64,000 nucleotides of DNA from Paenibacillus curdlanolyticus YK9 (GTDB taxonomy: Bacteria; Bacillota; Bacilli; Paenibacillales; Paenibacillaceae): NCBI RefSeq assembly GCF_000179615.1, contig NZ_AEDD01000011.1, positions 1 through 64,000 on the forward strand, given 5' to 3'. Made by a program: the position numbers and the translations under genes. Shown piece after piece: positions 33,727 through 43,604 of the stretch. Under the pieces are notes generated by a model. That model worked only from the letters and a program-made list of their open reading frames with translations, did not search any database and had not been told where the DNA came from. The first letter of the stretch is position 1, and each line of letters starts with the position of its first letter.

Positions 33727-34789
33727 GGGAGACGATGAGCACGATTGCAGGGATGATGAAATCGAACGGGAAGATGACGTAGGGGTTGAGAACAAATCCT
33801 TCGACGTAGTTTTCCGCGTAGCTGCCGGCGAGCATCATGCAGCTGAATAGCACAATAAAGCCGATCGGCAGAGCAAGCTGTTTGATCGACACTCGCCATA
33901 AGTCGGCGATTGCCATCGCTGCAACGTAAGCATAGATCGCGCCTTTGAAGAAATAGCTCAGCATTAAGGTCGAGATGGCGATGGCGTCGACCTTCTGGAT
34001 AAAATCGCCGATGTTGATTTGCGAGGTTGTCGTCATGAGCGGAAACACCGATCGCATGAACAAGTCGCTCCCCAGCACGGCAACATTCAAGGCCATTGTA
34101 TACGCAAGCACGAATCCGGTCGTAATCATTGTCCACATGCCTGTGAGGACGGATTTACGGCCTTTTGGCGCGACATAAGGGAACAGCATCGTAATGACAA
34201 GCATCTCCCCGTAGGGGAGAAAATACGTGCTGGGAACGGAGTTCATAACAGGCCTCCAGCCATTTTCCATGACAGGAAGCAGTCGGTTCACATCGACGAC
34301 GCCAGAAGCGAACAAGAAAATCGAGGCCATAAAGCCAAGTCCGACAATGCCGGTCAAGAAGATCGTACACGATCGGCTTATGCTTTCAATCCCGCAGTAT
34401 AGGAGATAGATCAAGGCCAGCCCCATCAGTGTCAGCATGGCGAATAGCGGCGTCTGGTCATAGACGGAAATGACGAGCAGATTGCCGCAGCCGCGAACGT
34501 TGCGCGTCGCCTGATAGATGAAATGCACGCTGTACAAAAAAGCGATCGTCTTGCCGATCGGACCGCCAAGCACATCTGGCAGGTAGCTGGTCAACGGCTT
34601 ATTCGGATGCAAGCTATAGAGCTTGGCATAAATGGCATATAGAAGAAGCCCGGGCACAAGCCCGAGCAAAATCGCCAGCCATACATCCTTCCCCGCCCCA
34701 ACGCCAGTGCCGAGCGCAATGGTGCCGCCTAATAAATACATGCCGATCAGCATATAAAAATGCAGCCGGCCAATTCGGACTTGTTCCAC
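33689..34789 (-). CDS. GerB-type endospore germination permease (operon 2)
   Basis: A 366-residue permease-like B subunit with about ten helices (LHFYMLIGMYLLGGTIALG, LAILLGLVPGLLLYAIY, FIIPAIVLIVSLIRRRPGG). The start is GTG 34789 behind GGGGGAGC. It is the last gene of the second germination operon (order A-C-B), 15 bases after the C subunit. Confidence 0.9.
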   Translation of the reverse strand: MEQVRIGRLHFYMLIGMYLLGGTIALGTGVGAGKDVWLAILLGLVPGLLLYAIYAKLYSLHPNKPLTSYLPDVLGGPIGKTIAFLYSVHFIYQATRNVRGCGNLLVISVYDQTPLFAMLTLMGLALIYLLYCGIESISRSCTIFLTGIVGLGFMASIFLFASGVVDVNRLLPVMENGWRPVMNSVPSTYFLPYGEMLVITMLFPYVAPKGRKSVLTGMWTMITTGFVLAYTMALNVAVLGSDLFMRSVFPLMTTTSQINIGDFIQKVDAIAISTLMLSYFFKGAIYAYVAAMAIADLWRVSIKQLALPIGFIVLFSCMMLAGSYAENYVEGFVLNPYVIFPFDFIIPAIVLIVSLIRRRPGGASST

Positions 34790-34804
34790 AATGCTCCCCC
34801 GTTA

Positions 34805-36058
34805 TTATTGCTCATTTTGCTGCTGCTTCGCATTCTGATTCATCTTCTGCAAATACGATTGATTGCGCATTCCCTGATGGCGAATATAGGTGTGCACCGT
34901 CACTTGTACGGGGCTGTCTGCGAACAGCTGCGTCCAGTTGGACTGCACACGCCGCCATGCTTTCGGAAATTTGCGCTTGAACGATTCGTTAAGCTGGATA
35001 TAATCCAGTCCGCTCTCTTGCGCATGCGTGACCGCCTGCAGCACCTCTTCCCGAATGGCTTGGGACCAGCTCTGCTCCAAACGCACTATTGCTTTGGGCT
35101 GCGACAGGTCGACCGGCGCGCGAAGCTCGGATACCGAGCCTTCCGCCGTAATCTCGACTCGGAAGGACGGCTTGCCGTCTGCTAAGAGCGGGATGACCTT
35201 CGAGCGGGCCCCCATCACCTCTATGGTGACAGCCTTCTCTTCGCTTCCGCTCGTTGTGGCTGGAACGTTCATGACGGTGCTGTGGATTTTGTTCAACGCC
35301 CATAATGTGCCGCGGGCACGAGGGCCATCCAGCCATTCCACGAGCTTGCCGTCGCGAAATACGCCGATTTTATTCATCGCAATCAGCGAGTAGGAGTTCG
35401 TTTTCTCGACATTGGCCTTTTGTTCCGCCTCTAACGCCGGGCCGTAACGTTTCACGCCGCTGATGAGCAGCGTCCGATTGTTGGATACGAGCATGCGGAC
35501 GACATCGTTTGCGGCGGTCGTCAAATTTTCGCCCCACAGCTTTGAGGAAAATTTGATTTTGCCCACGAAGGCGTTGGCAGGCAGCTTCTCAAGCGGCGTT
35601 AGCGTCTGAAGCACCGACTCCGCCGTGCTTCCGCGACTGATGAGAACGAGCGATGTCATGCGCGTTTCCCGCGAACGCTCGAAAAAATCGAAGAGCTCGG
35701 AAATGCCGGACCGCGCCATCGTTTCACCGATCATGATGAGCCGGATATGGGCGAAAAATAGCTGCCGGGGCACCTTCTCCGCTGTTTTGCGGATCGCTTC
35801 GAAGATGGATACGCCATTGCTCGCAAACATCGTAATTGGCACTGCGGCAGAGTTGTTGTTGGTATTGGAAGCGACTACGCCGGAATTGGCGACCTGGAAC
35901 GACACGCGATACGGCTCCTCGGCTGTTCCTTTATCAATGCCTAACGCCATGACGATGGCCAGATTTTTAGGCTCCCTGCTGTTCCAGCAGCCGGTGGTCG
36001 GGAGCAGCAGAAGCAGCGCGAGCAGAACGAGAATCAGCCGCGAGCGGGCGCGTCTCAT
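34805..36058 (-). CDS. Ger(x)C family spore germination lipoprotein (operon 2)
   Basis: A 417-residue C subunit: signal peptide RLILVLLALLLLLP with lipobox TTGC and the typical CWNSREPKNLAIVMALGIDKG. The C-terminal GerC domain includes EEVLQAVTHAQESGLDYIQLNESFKRK, and the tail is Gln/Asn-rich (QKMNQNAKQQQNEQ). ATG 36058 overlaps the stop of the A subunit in an ATGA junction. It is longer than operon 1's C subunit (366 aa), partly through that tail. Confidence 0.92.
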   Translation of the reverse strand: MRRARSRLILVLLALLLLLPTTGCWNSREPKNLAIVMALGIDKGTAEEPYRVSFQVANSGVVASNTNNNSAAVPITMFASNGVSIFEAIRKTAEKVPRQLFFAHIRLIMIGETMARSGISELFDFFERSRETRMTSLVLISRGSTAESVLQTLTPLEKLPANAFVGKIKFSSKLWGENLTTAANDVVRMLVSNNRTLLISGVKRYGPALEAEQKANVEKTNSYSLIAMNKIGVFRDGKLVEWLDGPRARGTLWALNKIHSTVMNVPATTSGSEEKAVTIEVMGARSKVIPLLADGKPSFRVEITAEGSVSELRAPVDLSQPKAIVRLEQSWSQAIREEVLQAVTHAQESGLDYIQLNESFKRKFPKAWRRVQSNWTQLFADSPVQVTVHTYIRHQGMRNQSYLQKMNQNAKQQQNEQ

Positions 36059-37476
36059 GCTTGCGGCATTCCCTTCTTCTGATGAAGCGCCATATAGGGC
36101 GTTCCGAATGAACGAAGGCTGCACAGATGGGCGACGAGGAAGATCAGCCCGATCAGAATGCCGAACAAGCCGAACGTTCCGGCGAGCACCATAAGCGAAA
36201 ATCGCAAAATCCGGGCGGAGATCGCAATATTAAACGCGGGCGACGTAAAGCTGGCAATGCCGGTCGAGGCGACTACAATGACCATCGCGGCTGAGACGAT
36301 TCCCGCCTGTACGGCGGATTGGCCGAGGATCAGCGCGCCGACGATGGAGACGGCTTGGCCGACGGCGCGCGGCATCCGAACGCCTGCTTCCCTCATGAGC
36401 TCGAAGCTGACCTCCATCAGCATGGCTTCCGCGAATGCCGGGAAGGGTACGCCTTCGCGCTGCGCGACAAGGCTGATCAGCAGCGGAGTCGGGATCATTT
36501 CCTGATGGAACGTAATAGCGGCAATGTAAAGCGATGGCCCGAGCAGTGAAACGATATATGCAACATAACGCAGGACGGTAAGCAATATACCGATATCGGC
36601 TCGCTCATAGGCATCCTCGGCAGCCCGAAAGAATTGATAGAACGTAACCGGAACGACCAGCACGAAAGGCGTGCCGTCGACGATGATCGCGACTCGCCCG
36701 CTTAGGAGAAGCGAGACGACGCTGTCCGGCCGCTCGGTGTTATAGATCGTCGGGAACGGCGTGAAACGCTTTTCTTGCATAAGCCGTTCCAAGGAGCCGG
36801 AATCAAGCACGCCGTCGGTTTGAAGCGATTGCAGGCGTGTGCGGACCGTTTGGAGCAGCGCCTCCTCGGCTTTTCCGTTCACGAACATGATCCCGATTTG
36901 CGTACCGGTGACGGATCCGATTCGGTAGGTTTCGAGCATGAGTCCGGGCTTTTGAACGCGTCTTCGGATCAGCGATATATTCGTTGCAAACGATTCAGTG
37001 AAGCTGTCCTTGGGGCCGCGGACGACGACCTGCGTGGTCGGCTCCGTTATGCTTCGCCATTCCAGCTGGCGCGTTTCGCACACGATAGCGGTGTCGAGCC
37101 CATCCAAGAGCAGCACAGCATCTCCCCTAACGATCGCATGGAGGACGGATTGCCAATCGCTCGTCGTGTGAATCATGCCATTGGCCCATTCGCCGCTTTG
37201 AATGCGGGCGATAAGAAGCGCGGGCGAATGGGCTTGATGGAGCCAGCCGTCGATCCCGCATATTTGATCAATCGATTCCGCGTGCGACATCGTCATATTA
37301 TAAATGAACGAGCCCGCTGTACCGTCGTCGCACTGCAAGGAACGGTAGGCCATATCGCCGTGTAGGCCGAATAATTGCTGGAGCTGATGAAGGGCGGCCG
37401 ACAAGGAGCGTTCGATCGGCTGCGGCGTGCCGTTCTGCTCGAACTGCGGGTTAGCTTGGGAAGTTTGTCGAATCAC
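36055..37476 (-). CDS. GerA-type spore germination receptor A subunit (operon 2)
   Basis: A 473-residue A subunit with the canonical VVVRGPKDSFTESFATN motif, YNTERPDSVVSLLLSGR, and the C-terminal membrane helices ending AHLCSLRSFGTPYM. The start is GTG 37476, six bases after a strong GGAGGTGA; the frame stays open upstream into the PgpA-2 gene but without other evidence. First gene of the A-C-B operon. Similar in layout to operon 1 but clearly diverged, so the two receptors probably sense different germinants. Confidence 0.92.
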   Translation of the reverse strand: MIRQTSQANPQFEQNGTPQPIERSLSAALHQLQQLFGLHGDMAYRSLQCDDGTAGSFIYNMTMSHAESIDQICGIDGWLHQAHSPALLIARIQSGEWANGMIHTTSDWQSVLHAIVRGDAVLLLDGLDTAIVCETRQLEWRSITEPTTQVVVRGPKDSFTESFATNISLIRRRVQKPGLMLETYRIGSVTGTQIGIMFVNGKAEEALLQTVRTRLQSLQTDGVLDSGSLERLMQEKRFTPFPTIYNTERPDSVVSLLLSGRVAIIVDGTPFVLVVPVTFYQFFRAAEDAYERADIGILLTVLRYVAYIVSLLGPSLYIAAITFHQEMIPTPLLISLVAQREGVPFPAFAEAMLMEVSFELMREAGVRMPRAVGQAVSIVGALILGQSAVQAGIVSAAMVIVVASTGIASFTSPAFNIAISARILRFSLMVLAGTFGLFGILIGLIFLVAHLCSLRSFGTPYMALHQKKGMPQA

Positions 37477-37551
37477 GCGATCACCTCCGCTATAGGATGA
37501 TCGGAAATTATTGGAGATATACGGCGTGCGCGAATCGAAGGCAAAAAGAAG

Positions 37552-37607
37552 AGGCAGCCTCCAAGCCGTCATGAGACGGGTTGAATGAGCTGCCTTATTT
37601 GATGCAA
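37552..37607 (-). terminator. Terminator after the second PgpA-family gene
   Basis: On the minus strand AGGCAGC and GCTGCCT pair around a branched stem containing ACCCGTC / GACGG, followed by CTTCTTTTT. It separates the PgpA-type gene from the germination operon. Confidence 0.65.
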
Positions 37608-37621
37608 AGGTTGAACTAGGC

Positions 37622-38146
37622 CTACTGCTGCTGTTCCAGCTCGGCATGCTTGCGATGGGCGATACGGCTTGCAGCAGCCGCTGCAATCGCTCCGACGATG
37701 TCATCGAGGAAGGTGTGGCAATCGCGGCCGTTTTTTTCATTTAACCGTTTTAAGATGCCGGGCTTTAGCTTGTCGATATAGCCGAAATTCGTAAATCCGA
37801 TGCTGCCGTACACGTTGACGATCGATAAGGCCAGCACCTCATCGCAGCCATAAAGCGGCTCGTCGTTCATGATCATGTCCTGCAGCGGCGGCAGCAGCTT
37901 CTGCTCTTCGGCAAGCAGATCCAGCTGAATGCCGGTCAACACCGCATTTTGCACCTCGCGCTTGGCGAGCACCGACTCGACATGGACGATGCATTCTTCT
38001 ACGGTCAGATCGGGGTAGTAGGCTTTCTGCAAATCATGAGCCAGCTCGGCGATCTGGAGGACGGAAACGTTGCGGCGGGCAAGCCACTGCATGGTCGCGT
38101 CTGCGACCGCACGACTGTTAAGGCTGTACGGCTTCGGTGTGGACAT
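37622..38146 (-). CDS. Phosphatidylglycerophosphatase A family protein (paralogue 2)
   Basis: A 174-residue paralogue of the protein at 564-1058, sharing LAKREVQ, NDEPLYGCDE, NVYGSIGFTNFGYIDKLKPGI and HTFLDD. ATG 38146 follows AAGGAGG by about ten bases. It stands upstream of the second germination operon but with a terminator between. Two copies of a family usually present once suggest that one has a specialised role, for instance in sporulation; that is inference. Confidence 0.8.
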   Translation of the reverse strand: MSTPKPYSLNSRAVADATMQWLARRNVSVLQIAELAHDLQKAYYPDLTVEECIVHVESVLAKREVQNAVLTGIQLDLLAEEQKLLPPLQDMIMNDEPLYGCDEVLALSIVNVYGSIGFTNFGYIDKLKPGILKRLNEKNGRDCHTFLDDIVGAIAAAAASRIAHRKHAELEQQQ

Positions 38147-38305
38147 GGCGCAAGGCCTCCTTATCGAGTCTCTCGTTCTCGCAATAATTCATGGGACAAA
38201 ACTGGTCTAAAATACCGGGGGGCTCGTATACATAGTACTACAAAGCGACCAAATGAACCAAATTCGCCGGAGACGGCGATTAGATGATGGGAGGAACGGA
38301 CGGAG

Positions 38306-39385
38306 ATGAAACGAAATCGCTGGATTCGCCGAGCAGCATTGACAGGGGTAGTCGCGTTGCCGTTAATGACGGCAGGATGTGGGGTTTTCTCGAACAATGC
38401 GTCCAAAGAGATCGATCCGCCGCCAGTCGAAACGCAAAATAGTCCAAGCAGCACGATCCCGCAGGGCGGCGGGGGAATAGAGACGGGCTCGACAGTTGAT
38501 TTGCAAACAGGCGAGTCGCAAATAACGGTCTACCTCTTGGACGACAACGGCTACCTTGCGCCTGTTACGCTTCGGACAACCTTAGGGGAGAAAGAATCGC
38601 TGGGCAAGAAGGCGCTTGAGATGATGGTCGATGGCGGGGATTATGCAGATCAGCTGCCAGCAGGGTTCCATGGCGTGCTGCCCAAGGGTACGAAGATTAA
38701 TGGGTACGTGGAGTCGAAGGAGAAAAAGCTTGCCACCGTCGACTTTAACCAATCCTTCGTCAATTATAACGCAGCGGACGAGCGCAAAATTGTCGAGGCG
38801 ATCGCGTGGACAATTACGGGCATGCCGAATGTGCAAGGCGTAGAGCTGCGACTGGAAGGGGCCAAGCTGGCTGAGATGCCTGAGCAGGCTTATCCGCTGG
38901 ACCGTCCGCTGGACCGCACGGTTGGCATTAATCTTGAAACCGCGGAAGGCGTCGATTACAGCCAATCGTCGCCGGTTACGCTCTATTTTGCAGCAGAGAC
39001 GCCGGAAGGCGATTCCTACTATGTTCCTGTGACGCGCTTGATTGACCGGACGGACAATCTGGTGAAGGCATCCGTCGATCAGCTCGTGCTCGGGCCGGAA
39101 GATCAAAGCAATCTGATCGGGCTCATGACGCCGGACGTCCAAGTGAAGAGCGTTCAGACGAAGGATGACATGGTAACGGTCGAGCTGCAGGATGACGCTT
39201 ATGAGGAAGGGCAAAAAGAGCCGGCGGACATGATGCAGGCGATCGTATTGTCCGTCACGGAAAATGCAGGCGCGTCCAAGGTATTGATTAAATTGAACGG
39301 CAAATCGAACTTCACGGATGAGAATAACGTTTCGTACAGTCAGCCTGTCTCTCGTCCAACATCGGTTAATGCAGTTAAATCTTAA
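38306..39385 (+). CDS. gerM: GerM-type spore lipoprotein with two GerMN domains
   Basis: In B. subtilis GerM is a lipoprotein needed for normal sporulation and germination, working with the SpoIIIA-SpoIIQ channel. This 359-residue protein has a signal peptide with lipobox MTAGC at about residue 25, a Pro/Ser/Gly-rich linker, and two GerMN repeats ([17 protein letters not shown] near residue 71 and [22 protein letters not shown] near residue 218). It is followed by rph and rdgB exactly as in B. subtilis, which supports the name. Confidence 0.92.
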   Translation: MKRNRWIRRAALTGVVALPLMTAGCGVFSNNASKEIDPPPVETQNSPSSTIPQGGGGIETGSTVDLQTGESQITVYLLDDNGYLAPVTLRTTLGEKESLGKKALEMMVDGGDYADQLPAGFHGVLPKGTKINGYVESKEKKLATVDFNQSFVNYNAADERKIVEAIAWTITGMPNVQGVELRLEGAKLAEMPEQAYPLDRPLDRTVGINLETAEGVDYSQSSPVTLYFAAETPEGDSYYVPVTRLIDRTDNLVKASVDQLVLGPEDQSNLIGLMTPDVQVKSVQTKDDMVTVELQDDAYEEGQKEPADMMQAIVLSVTENAGASKVLIKLNGKSNFTDENNVSYSQPVSRPTSVNAVKS

Positions 39386-39433
39386 AAGGTGGATGCTTGC
39401 CCGCGTCAAGCGGCTGGCATGCGATACGAACAG

Positions 39434-39479
39434 AAAGCGGCAAGGCTGTGCGGGATACGCAGGCCTTGCCGCTTTTTTT
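39434..39479 (+). terminator. Terminator between gerM and rph
   Basis: AAAGCGGCAAGGC pairs with GCCTTGCCGCTTT around a 16-base loop, followed by a T-run of seven. Confidence 0.85.
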
Positions 39480-39582
39480 GTTGTTTTTGGCGGCAAGTCG
39501 ATTTTATTGCGGTCGTCTGGTAAAATGGGGAAGGTTATCATTTGCGCCATGGGCAGTGGGCACTAATTCAAGGAGGACCAGC

Positions 39583-40329
39583 ATGAGAATCGATGGACGA
39601 GAGGCTGCGCAATTGCGGTCGATTACGATAGAGACAGGCGTTAATAAATATGCAGAGGGCTCCGTGTTGATCGCATTCGGCGATACGAAGGTGCTCGTTA
39701 CGGCAACGGTCGAAGACCGCGTGCCGCCTTTTATGAAGGGACAGGGCAAGGGATGGGTAACGGCGGAGTATTCGATGCTTCCGCGCGCGACGCAATCGCG
39801 CAACCAGCGCGAAGCGGCAAGAGGCAAATTGGGCGGCCGTACAATGGAAATCCAGCGGCTCATCGGCCGCGCTTTGCGCTCGGTCGTCGATCTGCAAGCG
39901 CTCGGCGAGCGCACGATTACGCTGGATTGCGACGTCATCCAAGCAGATGGCGGCACGCGCACGACCTCGATTACAGGCGCGTTTATCGCGTTGGCGATTG
40001 CGGTCGATAAGCTGGCGGAGAAAGCGTCGTTCAAGAGCTATCCGATCACGGATTATTTGGCATCGGTTAGCGTTGGCGTCGTGAATGGCAGCCCCGTGCT
40101 CGATCTGAATTATGACGAGGATTCCAAAGCGAAGGTGGACATGAATGTGGTCATGACCGGCGCAGGGCAATTCGTCGAGGTGCAGGGCACGGGCGAGGAG
40201 TCGCCGTTCTCGCGCAGCGAGCTGGATGCGCTGCTCGGTTTGGCGGAAACGGGTATTACGGAGCTCATCGGCAAGCAGCGCGAGGTGCTTGGACAAGCTG
40301 GCGCTCGCATCGGCGAGGGCAGCCGATGA
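39583..40329 (+). CDS. rph: Ribonuclease PH
   Basis: A phosphate-dependent 3'-5' exoribonuclease that trims tRNA 3' ends. A 248-residue PDX/PH-fold protein with [77 protein letters not shown] and [15 protein letters not shown] 39583 follows AAGGAGG at the right distance; the long upstream frame from 39397 crosses the gerM terminator and is not coding. It overlaps rdgB by four bases. Confidence 0.95.
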   Translation: MRIDGREAAQLRSITIETGVNKYAEGSVLIAFGDTKVLVTATVEDRVPPFMKGQGKGWVTAEYSMLPRATQSRNQREAARGKLGGRTMEIQRLIGRALRSVVDLQALGERTITLDCDVIQADGGTRTTSITGAFIALAIAVDKLAEKASFKSYPITDYLASVSVGVVNGSPVLDLNYDEDSKAKVDMNVVMTGAGQFVEVQGTGEESPFSRSELDALLGLAETGITELIGKQREVLGQAGARIGEGSR

Positions 40330-40970
40330 TCGGAAGCGGGAATGTTGTCGTCGTTGCGACAGGGAACGCAGGCAAGGTAAAGGAATTTGCTCACGCTTTT
40401 GCGCAGCTTGGCGTAGAAGTGAAAAGCTTGAAAGATTTCGACGGACTTCCGGACATCGTTGAGGATGGCGATACCTTCCAAGCGAATGCGAGGAAGAAAG
40501 CGAAAATCATCGGCGATGCGCTCGGGCTGCCCGTCCTCGCTGACGATTCAGGGCTATGCGTCGACGCGCTCGGCAACGCGCCCGGCGTTTATTCCGCGCG
40601 TTATGCTGGCGAAGGAGCGACGGATGCGGACAACAATGCGAAGCTGCTGCGGGAATTGTCCAAGCTGGCAGGCGCAGCTGCGGATATTCCGGCGGTCGCG
40701 CCGCATGGCGTCACGCTGTTCGGGGGCGCGCGGTTTGTATGCGCGCTAGCCTTGTACGATCCTGCAGACGGCTCGTTCATGGATGCTGAGGGCGATGTGC
40801 CCGGCCGCATTTTGTCCAGTGCGCGCGGGACAGGCGGCTTCGGCTACGATCCGCTATTTTGGCTGCCGGAGCTTGGCCGAGCGATGGCGGAGCTTTCGAC
40901 GGAAGAGAAGCAGGCGATCAGCCATCGCGGCGCTGCGCTTCGCAAGCTGTTAGCGCAGCTGAACAACTAA
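40326..40970 (+). CDS. rdgB: XTP/dITP diphosphatase (RdgB/HAM1 family)
   Basis: Hydrolyses non-canonical purine triphosphates such as dITP and XTP to monophosphates, keeping them out of DNA. A 214-residue HAM1-fold protein with [52 protein letters not shown], and [12 protein letters not shown] ... [13 protein letters not shown] 40326 lies within the end of rph, as in the related B. subtilis locus (rph-ysnA). Confidence 0.94.
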   Translation: MIGSGNVVVVATGNAGKVKEFAHAFAQLGVEVKSLKDFDGLPDIVEDGDTFQANARKKAKIIGDALGLPVLADDSGLCVDALGNAPGVYSARYAGEGATDADNNAKLLRELSKLAGAAADIPAVAPHGVTLFGGARFVCALALYDPADGSFMDAEGDVPGRILSSARGTGGFGYDPLFWLPELGRAMAELSTEEKQAISHRGAALRKLLAQLNN

Positions 40971-41000
40971 CCAAGCATCAACGCATGCATGACGCATGAG

Positions 41001-41059
41001 AAAAGGCTGTCACGCCCGCTCGCGAATTGGGATTCGCGAAGCGGGACGACAGCCTTTTT
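41001..41059. terminator. Bidirectional terminator between rdgB and asnB
   Basis: AAAAGGCTGTC and GACAGCCTTTTT enclose an inner stem (CCCGCTCGCGAAT / ATTCGCGAAGCGGG, one bulge). T-runs are present on both strands and the flanking genes are convergent. Confidence 0.88.
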
Positions 41060-41079
41060 GCGCATACTATTCGATTCGC

Positions 41080-42930
41080 TTAACCGATGGACACTTTATA
41101 TTGGCGAAGCCACAGGTCCGCTTGCCACAAGTAGGCGAAGAGCTGCGGTCCGCTCATCAGCTGGCCGAACCAAGGAATGTTCGAGCTTGCATCGGCGGAG
41201 GCGGCGATTTCACGTACCTTTTTGACGTTAAGAAGCGGAAGCAGCGGCGAGCTGGAGTCGTCGAGCACCTCGAGCAGCATCGTGCGGACGGCTTCGAGAT
41301 AGTTCGGATTATGCGTTTTGGGATACGGGCTTTTTTTGCGCCACAAGACATCCTCGGGGAGAACGTCGACGAGCGCTTTTCGCAAAATGCCTTTTTCGCG
41401 GCTGCCGGACGTTTTGATTTCCCACGGAATATTGAACACGTAGTCGACCAGACGATGATCGCAATACGGTACGCGAACCTCAAGTCCGACGGCCATGCTC
41501 ATGCGATCCTTCCGGTCGAGCAGCGTGGGCATGAAGCGGGTTATGTTCAAATAGGACATGATGCGCATGCGGCGAGCAGCTGCATCCTCGCCATCGAGAT
41601 GAGGCACTTCTGCCAGCGCATCGGCATAGCGATCGGCGAGATATTGCTGCGGCTTGATCCAATCGGCAACCTCCGGGTTCAGCAGGTCGCTGCGCATGCC
41701 GGTTGCTAGCGACCATGGGAACGTATTGGCATTCAGCGCTTCTTCCCGGTGGAACCAAGGGTATCCGCCGAATATTTCATCCGCTGCTTCACCGGATAAG
41801 GCGACGGTTGCTTCCTTCTTGATTTCCCGGCAGAAAAGCAGCAGCGAAGCGTCGACATCCGCCATGCCTGGCAGATCGCGAGCCAGTGTTGCCGCGCGAA
41901 GCGCATCGACCAGCTCCGGCGTATCGAACTGGATCGAATGATGAATCGTGCCTAGATGTTCGCTCATTCGTTTGATCCAAGGCGCATCTGCATTTGGCTG
42001 GAACGCGTGAGCTTTGAAGTTCTTATCGTTGTCGACATAGTCGACCGAGAATGTATGGATATTGCCTTGCCCCGTGCCTTGATAATACTTGACCGCCAGC
42101 GCGGTGAGTGCGCTCGAGTCGAGTCCGCCAGACAGCAGCGTACACAGCGGCACATCGGAAATCAGCTGGCGCTCCACCGTGTCTTGCAGCAGCTGACTGA
42201 CGCGAGCAGTCGTTTCTTCGATGCTGTCCGTGTGCGGACGGCTTTCCAGCTTCCAGTACGTATGAATGGCGTTGCCATCGCGCGTGACCGTCATGCATTG
42301 GCCGGGGCGCAGCTCGCGCAAATGCTTGTAGACACCATGGCCAGGCGTCCGCGCGGGGCCTACGATGAAAATTTCGGCAAGCCCTTCCGCTCCCACCTGT
42401 GCAGGTACCTCGGTATGTGCCAGAATCGACTTCGGCTCGGAGCCGAACATGAATTTGCCTGCGCTCGTTCCTTCGCTGAAGAAGAGCGGTTTGACGCCCA
42501 GTCGGTCACGGGCAAGGAACAGATGCTGCTCGCCCGAATCCCAGATTGCAAAAGCAAAAATGCCATTAAAGCGCTCGATGCACGCTTTGCCCCATTCCAT
42601 ATAGGAAACAAGCAGCACCTCGGTATCGCAGTTCGTCGTGAAGCTTCTTCCGCGGCTTTCCAGCTCGACGCGCAGCTCAGGCGCATTATACAGCTCGCCG
42701 TTATAAACGATGACGTACGTATGTCCGCCGGCATGGCGAATCATCGGTTGAGCGCCATTCTCGGGGTCAATGACGGATAAACGGCGATGCCCAAGAGCGC
42801 AATGCGCCGAAATCCACGTTCCGGCAGCGTCGGGACCGCGAGGGGCCAGCGTTTCCGTCATTCGTTCCAAGTGCTCGCTGTCTTGCGTCAGATCACGGTT
42901 CCAATCGATCCATCCGGTAATACCACACAT
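41080..42930 (-). CDS. asnB: Asparagine synthetase (glutamine-hydrolysing)
   Basis: Makes asparagine from aspartate, ATP and glutamine. The N-terminal Ntn glutaminase domain starts at Met-Cys (MCGITGWIDWNRDLT), Cys2 being the nucleophile, and includes HRRLSVIDPENGAQP and IVYNGELYN. The synthetase domain has the PP-loop LLSGGLDSSALTAL and SGEAADEIFGGYPW. I chose ATG 42930 so that the essential Cys is residue 2; upstream in-frame codons extend the frame to 43020 without function. At 616 aa it is closest in length to B. subtilis AsnO, a sporulation-linked member; that assignment is tentative. Confidence 0.94.
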   Translation of the reverse strand: MCGITGWIDWNRDLTQDSEHLERMTETLAPRGPDAAGTWISAHCALGHRRLSVIDPENGAQPMIRHAGGHTYVIVYNGELYNAPELRVELESRGRSFTTNCDTEVLLVSYMEWGKACIERFNGIFAFAIWDSGEQHLFLARDRLGVKPLFFSEGTSAGKFMFGSEPKSILAHTEVPAQVGAEGLAEIFIVGPARTPGHGVYKHLRELRPGQCMTVTRDGNAIHTYWKLESRPHTDSIEETTARVSQLLQDTVERQLISDVPLCTLLSGGLDSSALTALAVKYYQGTGQGNIHTFSVDYVDNDKNFKAHAFQPNADAPWIKRMSEHLGTIHHSIQFDTPELVDALRAATLARDLPGMADVDASLLLFCREIKKEATVALSGEAADEIFGGYPWFHREEALNANTFPWSLATGMRSDLLNPEVADWIKPQQYLADRYADALAEVPHLDGEDAAARRMRIMSYLNITRFMPTLLDRKDRMSMAVGLEVRVPYCDHRLVDYVFNIPWEIKTSGSREKGILRKALVDVLPEDVLWRKKSPYPKTHNPNYLEAVRTMLLEVLDDSSSPLLPLLNVKKVREIAASADASSNIPWFGQLMSGPQLFAYLWQADLWLRQYKVSIG

Positions 42931-43136
42931 GAAACTCATCCCTCTCTCTAGGAGGCTGTCTACTTTTGCTCGCTCGTCCGTTATTTGCAGCATGACAGCA
43001 AATTGGTACTGCGTATTCATTCGTCTGTCGAGATGATACCAGTTATATGCGGAATTATAGGATAAAATGTCTGTCCATGGGGGGAACCTATTTGAGGGTA
43101 CGCATCAGTAGAATGAAGAAGGAGGGGGCAATAGCG

Positions 43137-43484
43137 ATGCCGCATATCGATTTGGCAGATGATAGCGAAGCGGGCGAGCGGAAGCTTTATTATGTATCGG
43201 TTGCTGCCGGACAAGTATTGGACGATCCAGAAGCAGCGGCGTACGAGCTGGTCATTAACGCCAACAGAGAAGAGGTGAACCGGCTCAAAACGCTTTTTAA
43301 CGACTATTCGAGCATGGATGAGGCGCAGGCGTTTCATTTTGTCCGGAATCCGTACGAAACGACCTCGGATGCTGAGCTGAACGGTGGAACGGACGAAATT
43401 ATCGTTCAAATCTACCGTCTGCTCCGTGAGTTGGGCACGGAGGAAACGAAGCGGTTTCTGACTTCCAATCGCTTGGGCGATTAA
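43137..43484 (+). CDS. Unknown soluble protein, 115 aa
   Basis: An acidic mostly helical protein starting MPHIDLADDSEAGERKLYYVS and including VINANREEVNRLKTLFNDYSSMDEAQAFHF and DEIIVQIYRLLRELG. ATG 43137 is preceded by AAGGAGGGGG; the in-frame upstream extension to 43047 has no site. It is divergent from asnB and ends at a strong terminator. No family recognised; the ribosome site and following terminator support it as real. Confidence 0.7.
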   Translation: MPHIDLADDSEAGERKLYYVSVAAGQVLDDPEAAAYELVINANREEVNRLKTLFNDYSSMDEAQAFHFVRNPYETTSDAELNGGTDEIIVQIYRLLRELGTEETKRFLTSNRLGD

Positions 43485-43500
43485 GGACGTTCACAATGAA

Positions 43501-43537
43501 AAAGGCGGTGCAGCAATTTTCTGCTGCACCGCCTTTT
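43501..43537 (+). terminator. Strong terminator after the 115-aa gene
   Basis: Perfect 15-bp stem AAAGGCGGTGCAGCA / TGCTGCACCGCCTTT with a 6-nt loop and TTTTG tail. Confidence 0.9.
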
Positions 43538-43604
43538 GTTCGTGCTTCGTGAGGGAAGGCTAAGGCGTCGCCGCCATGCTCGCGAAAGCTCGATTCACCG
43601 TAGG

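Noticed and set aside
42931-43136. T-box or riboswitch before asnB
   Set aside because: The leader is too short and no T-box core or known aptamer pattern is present.
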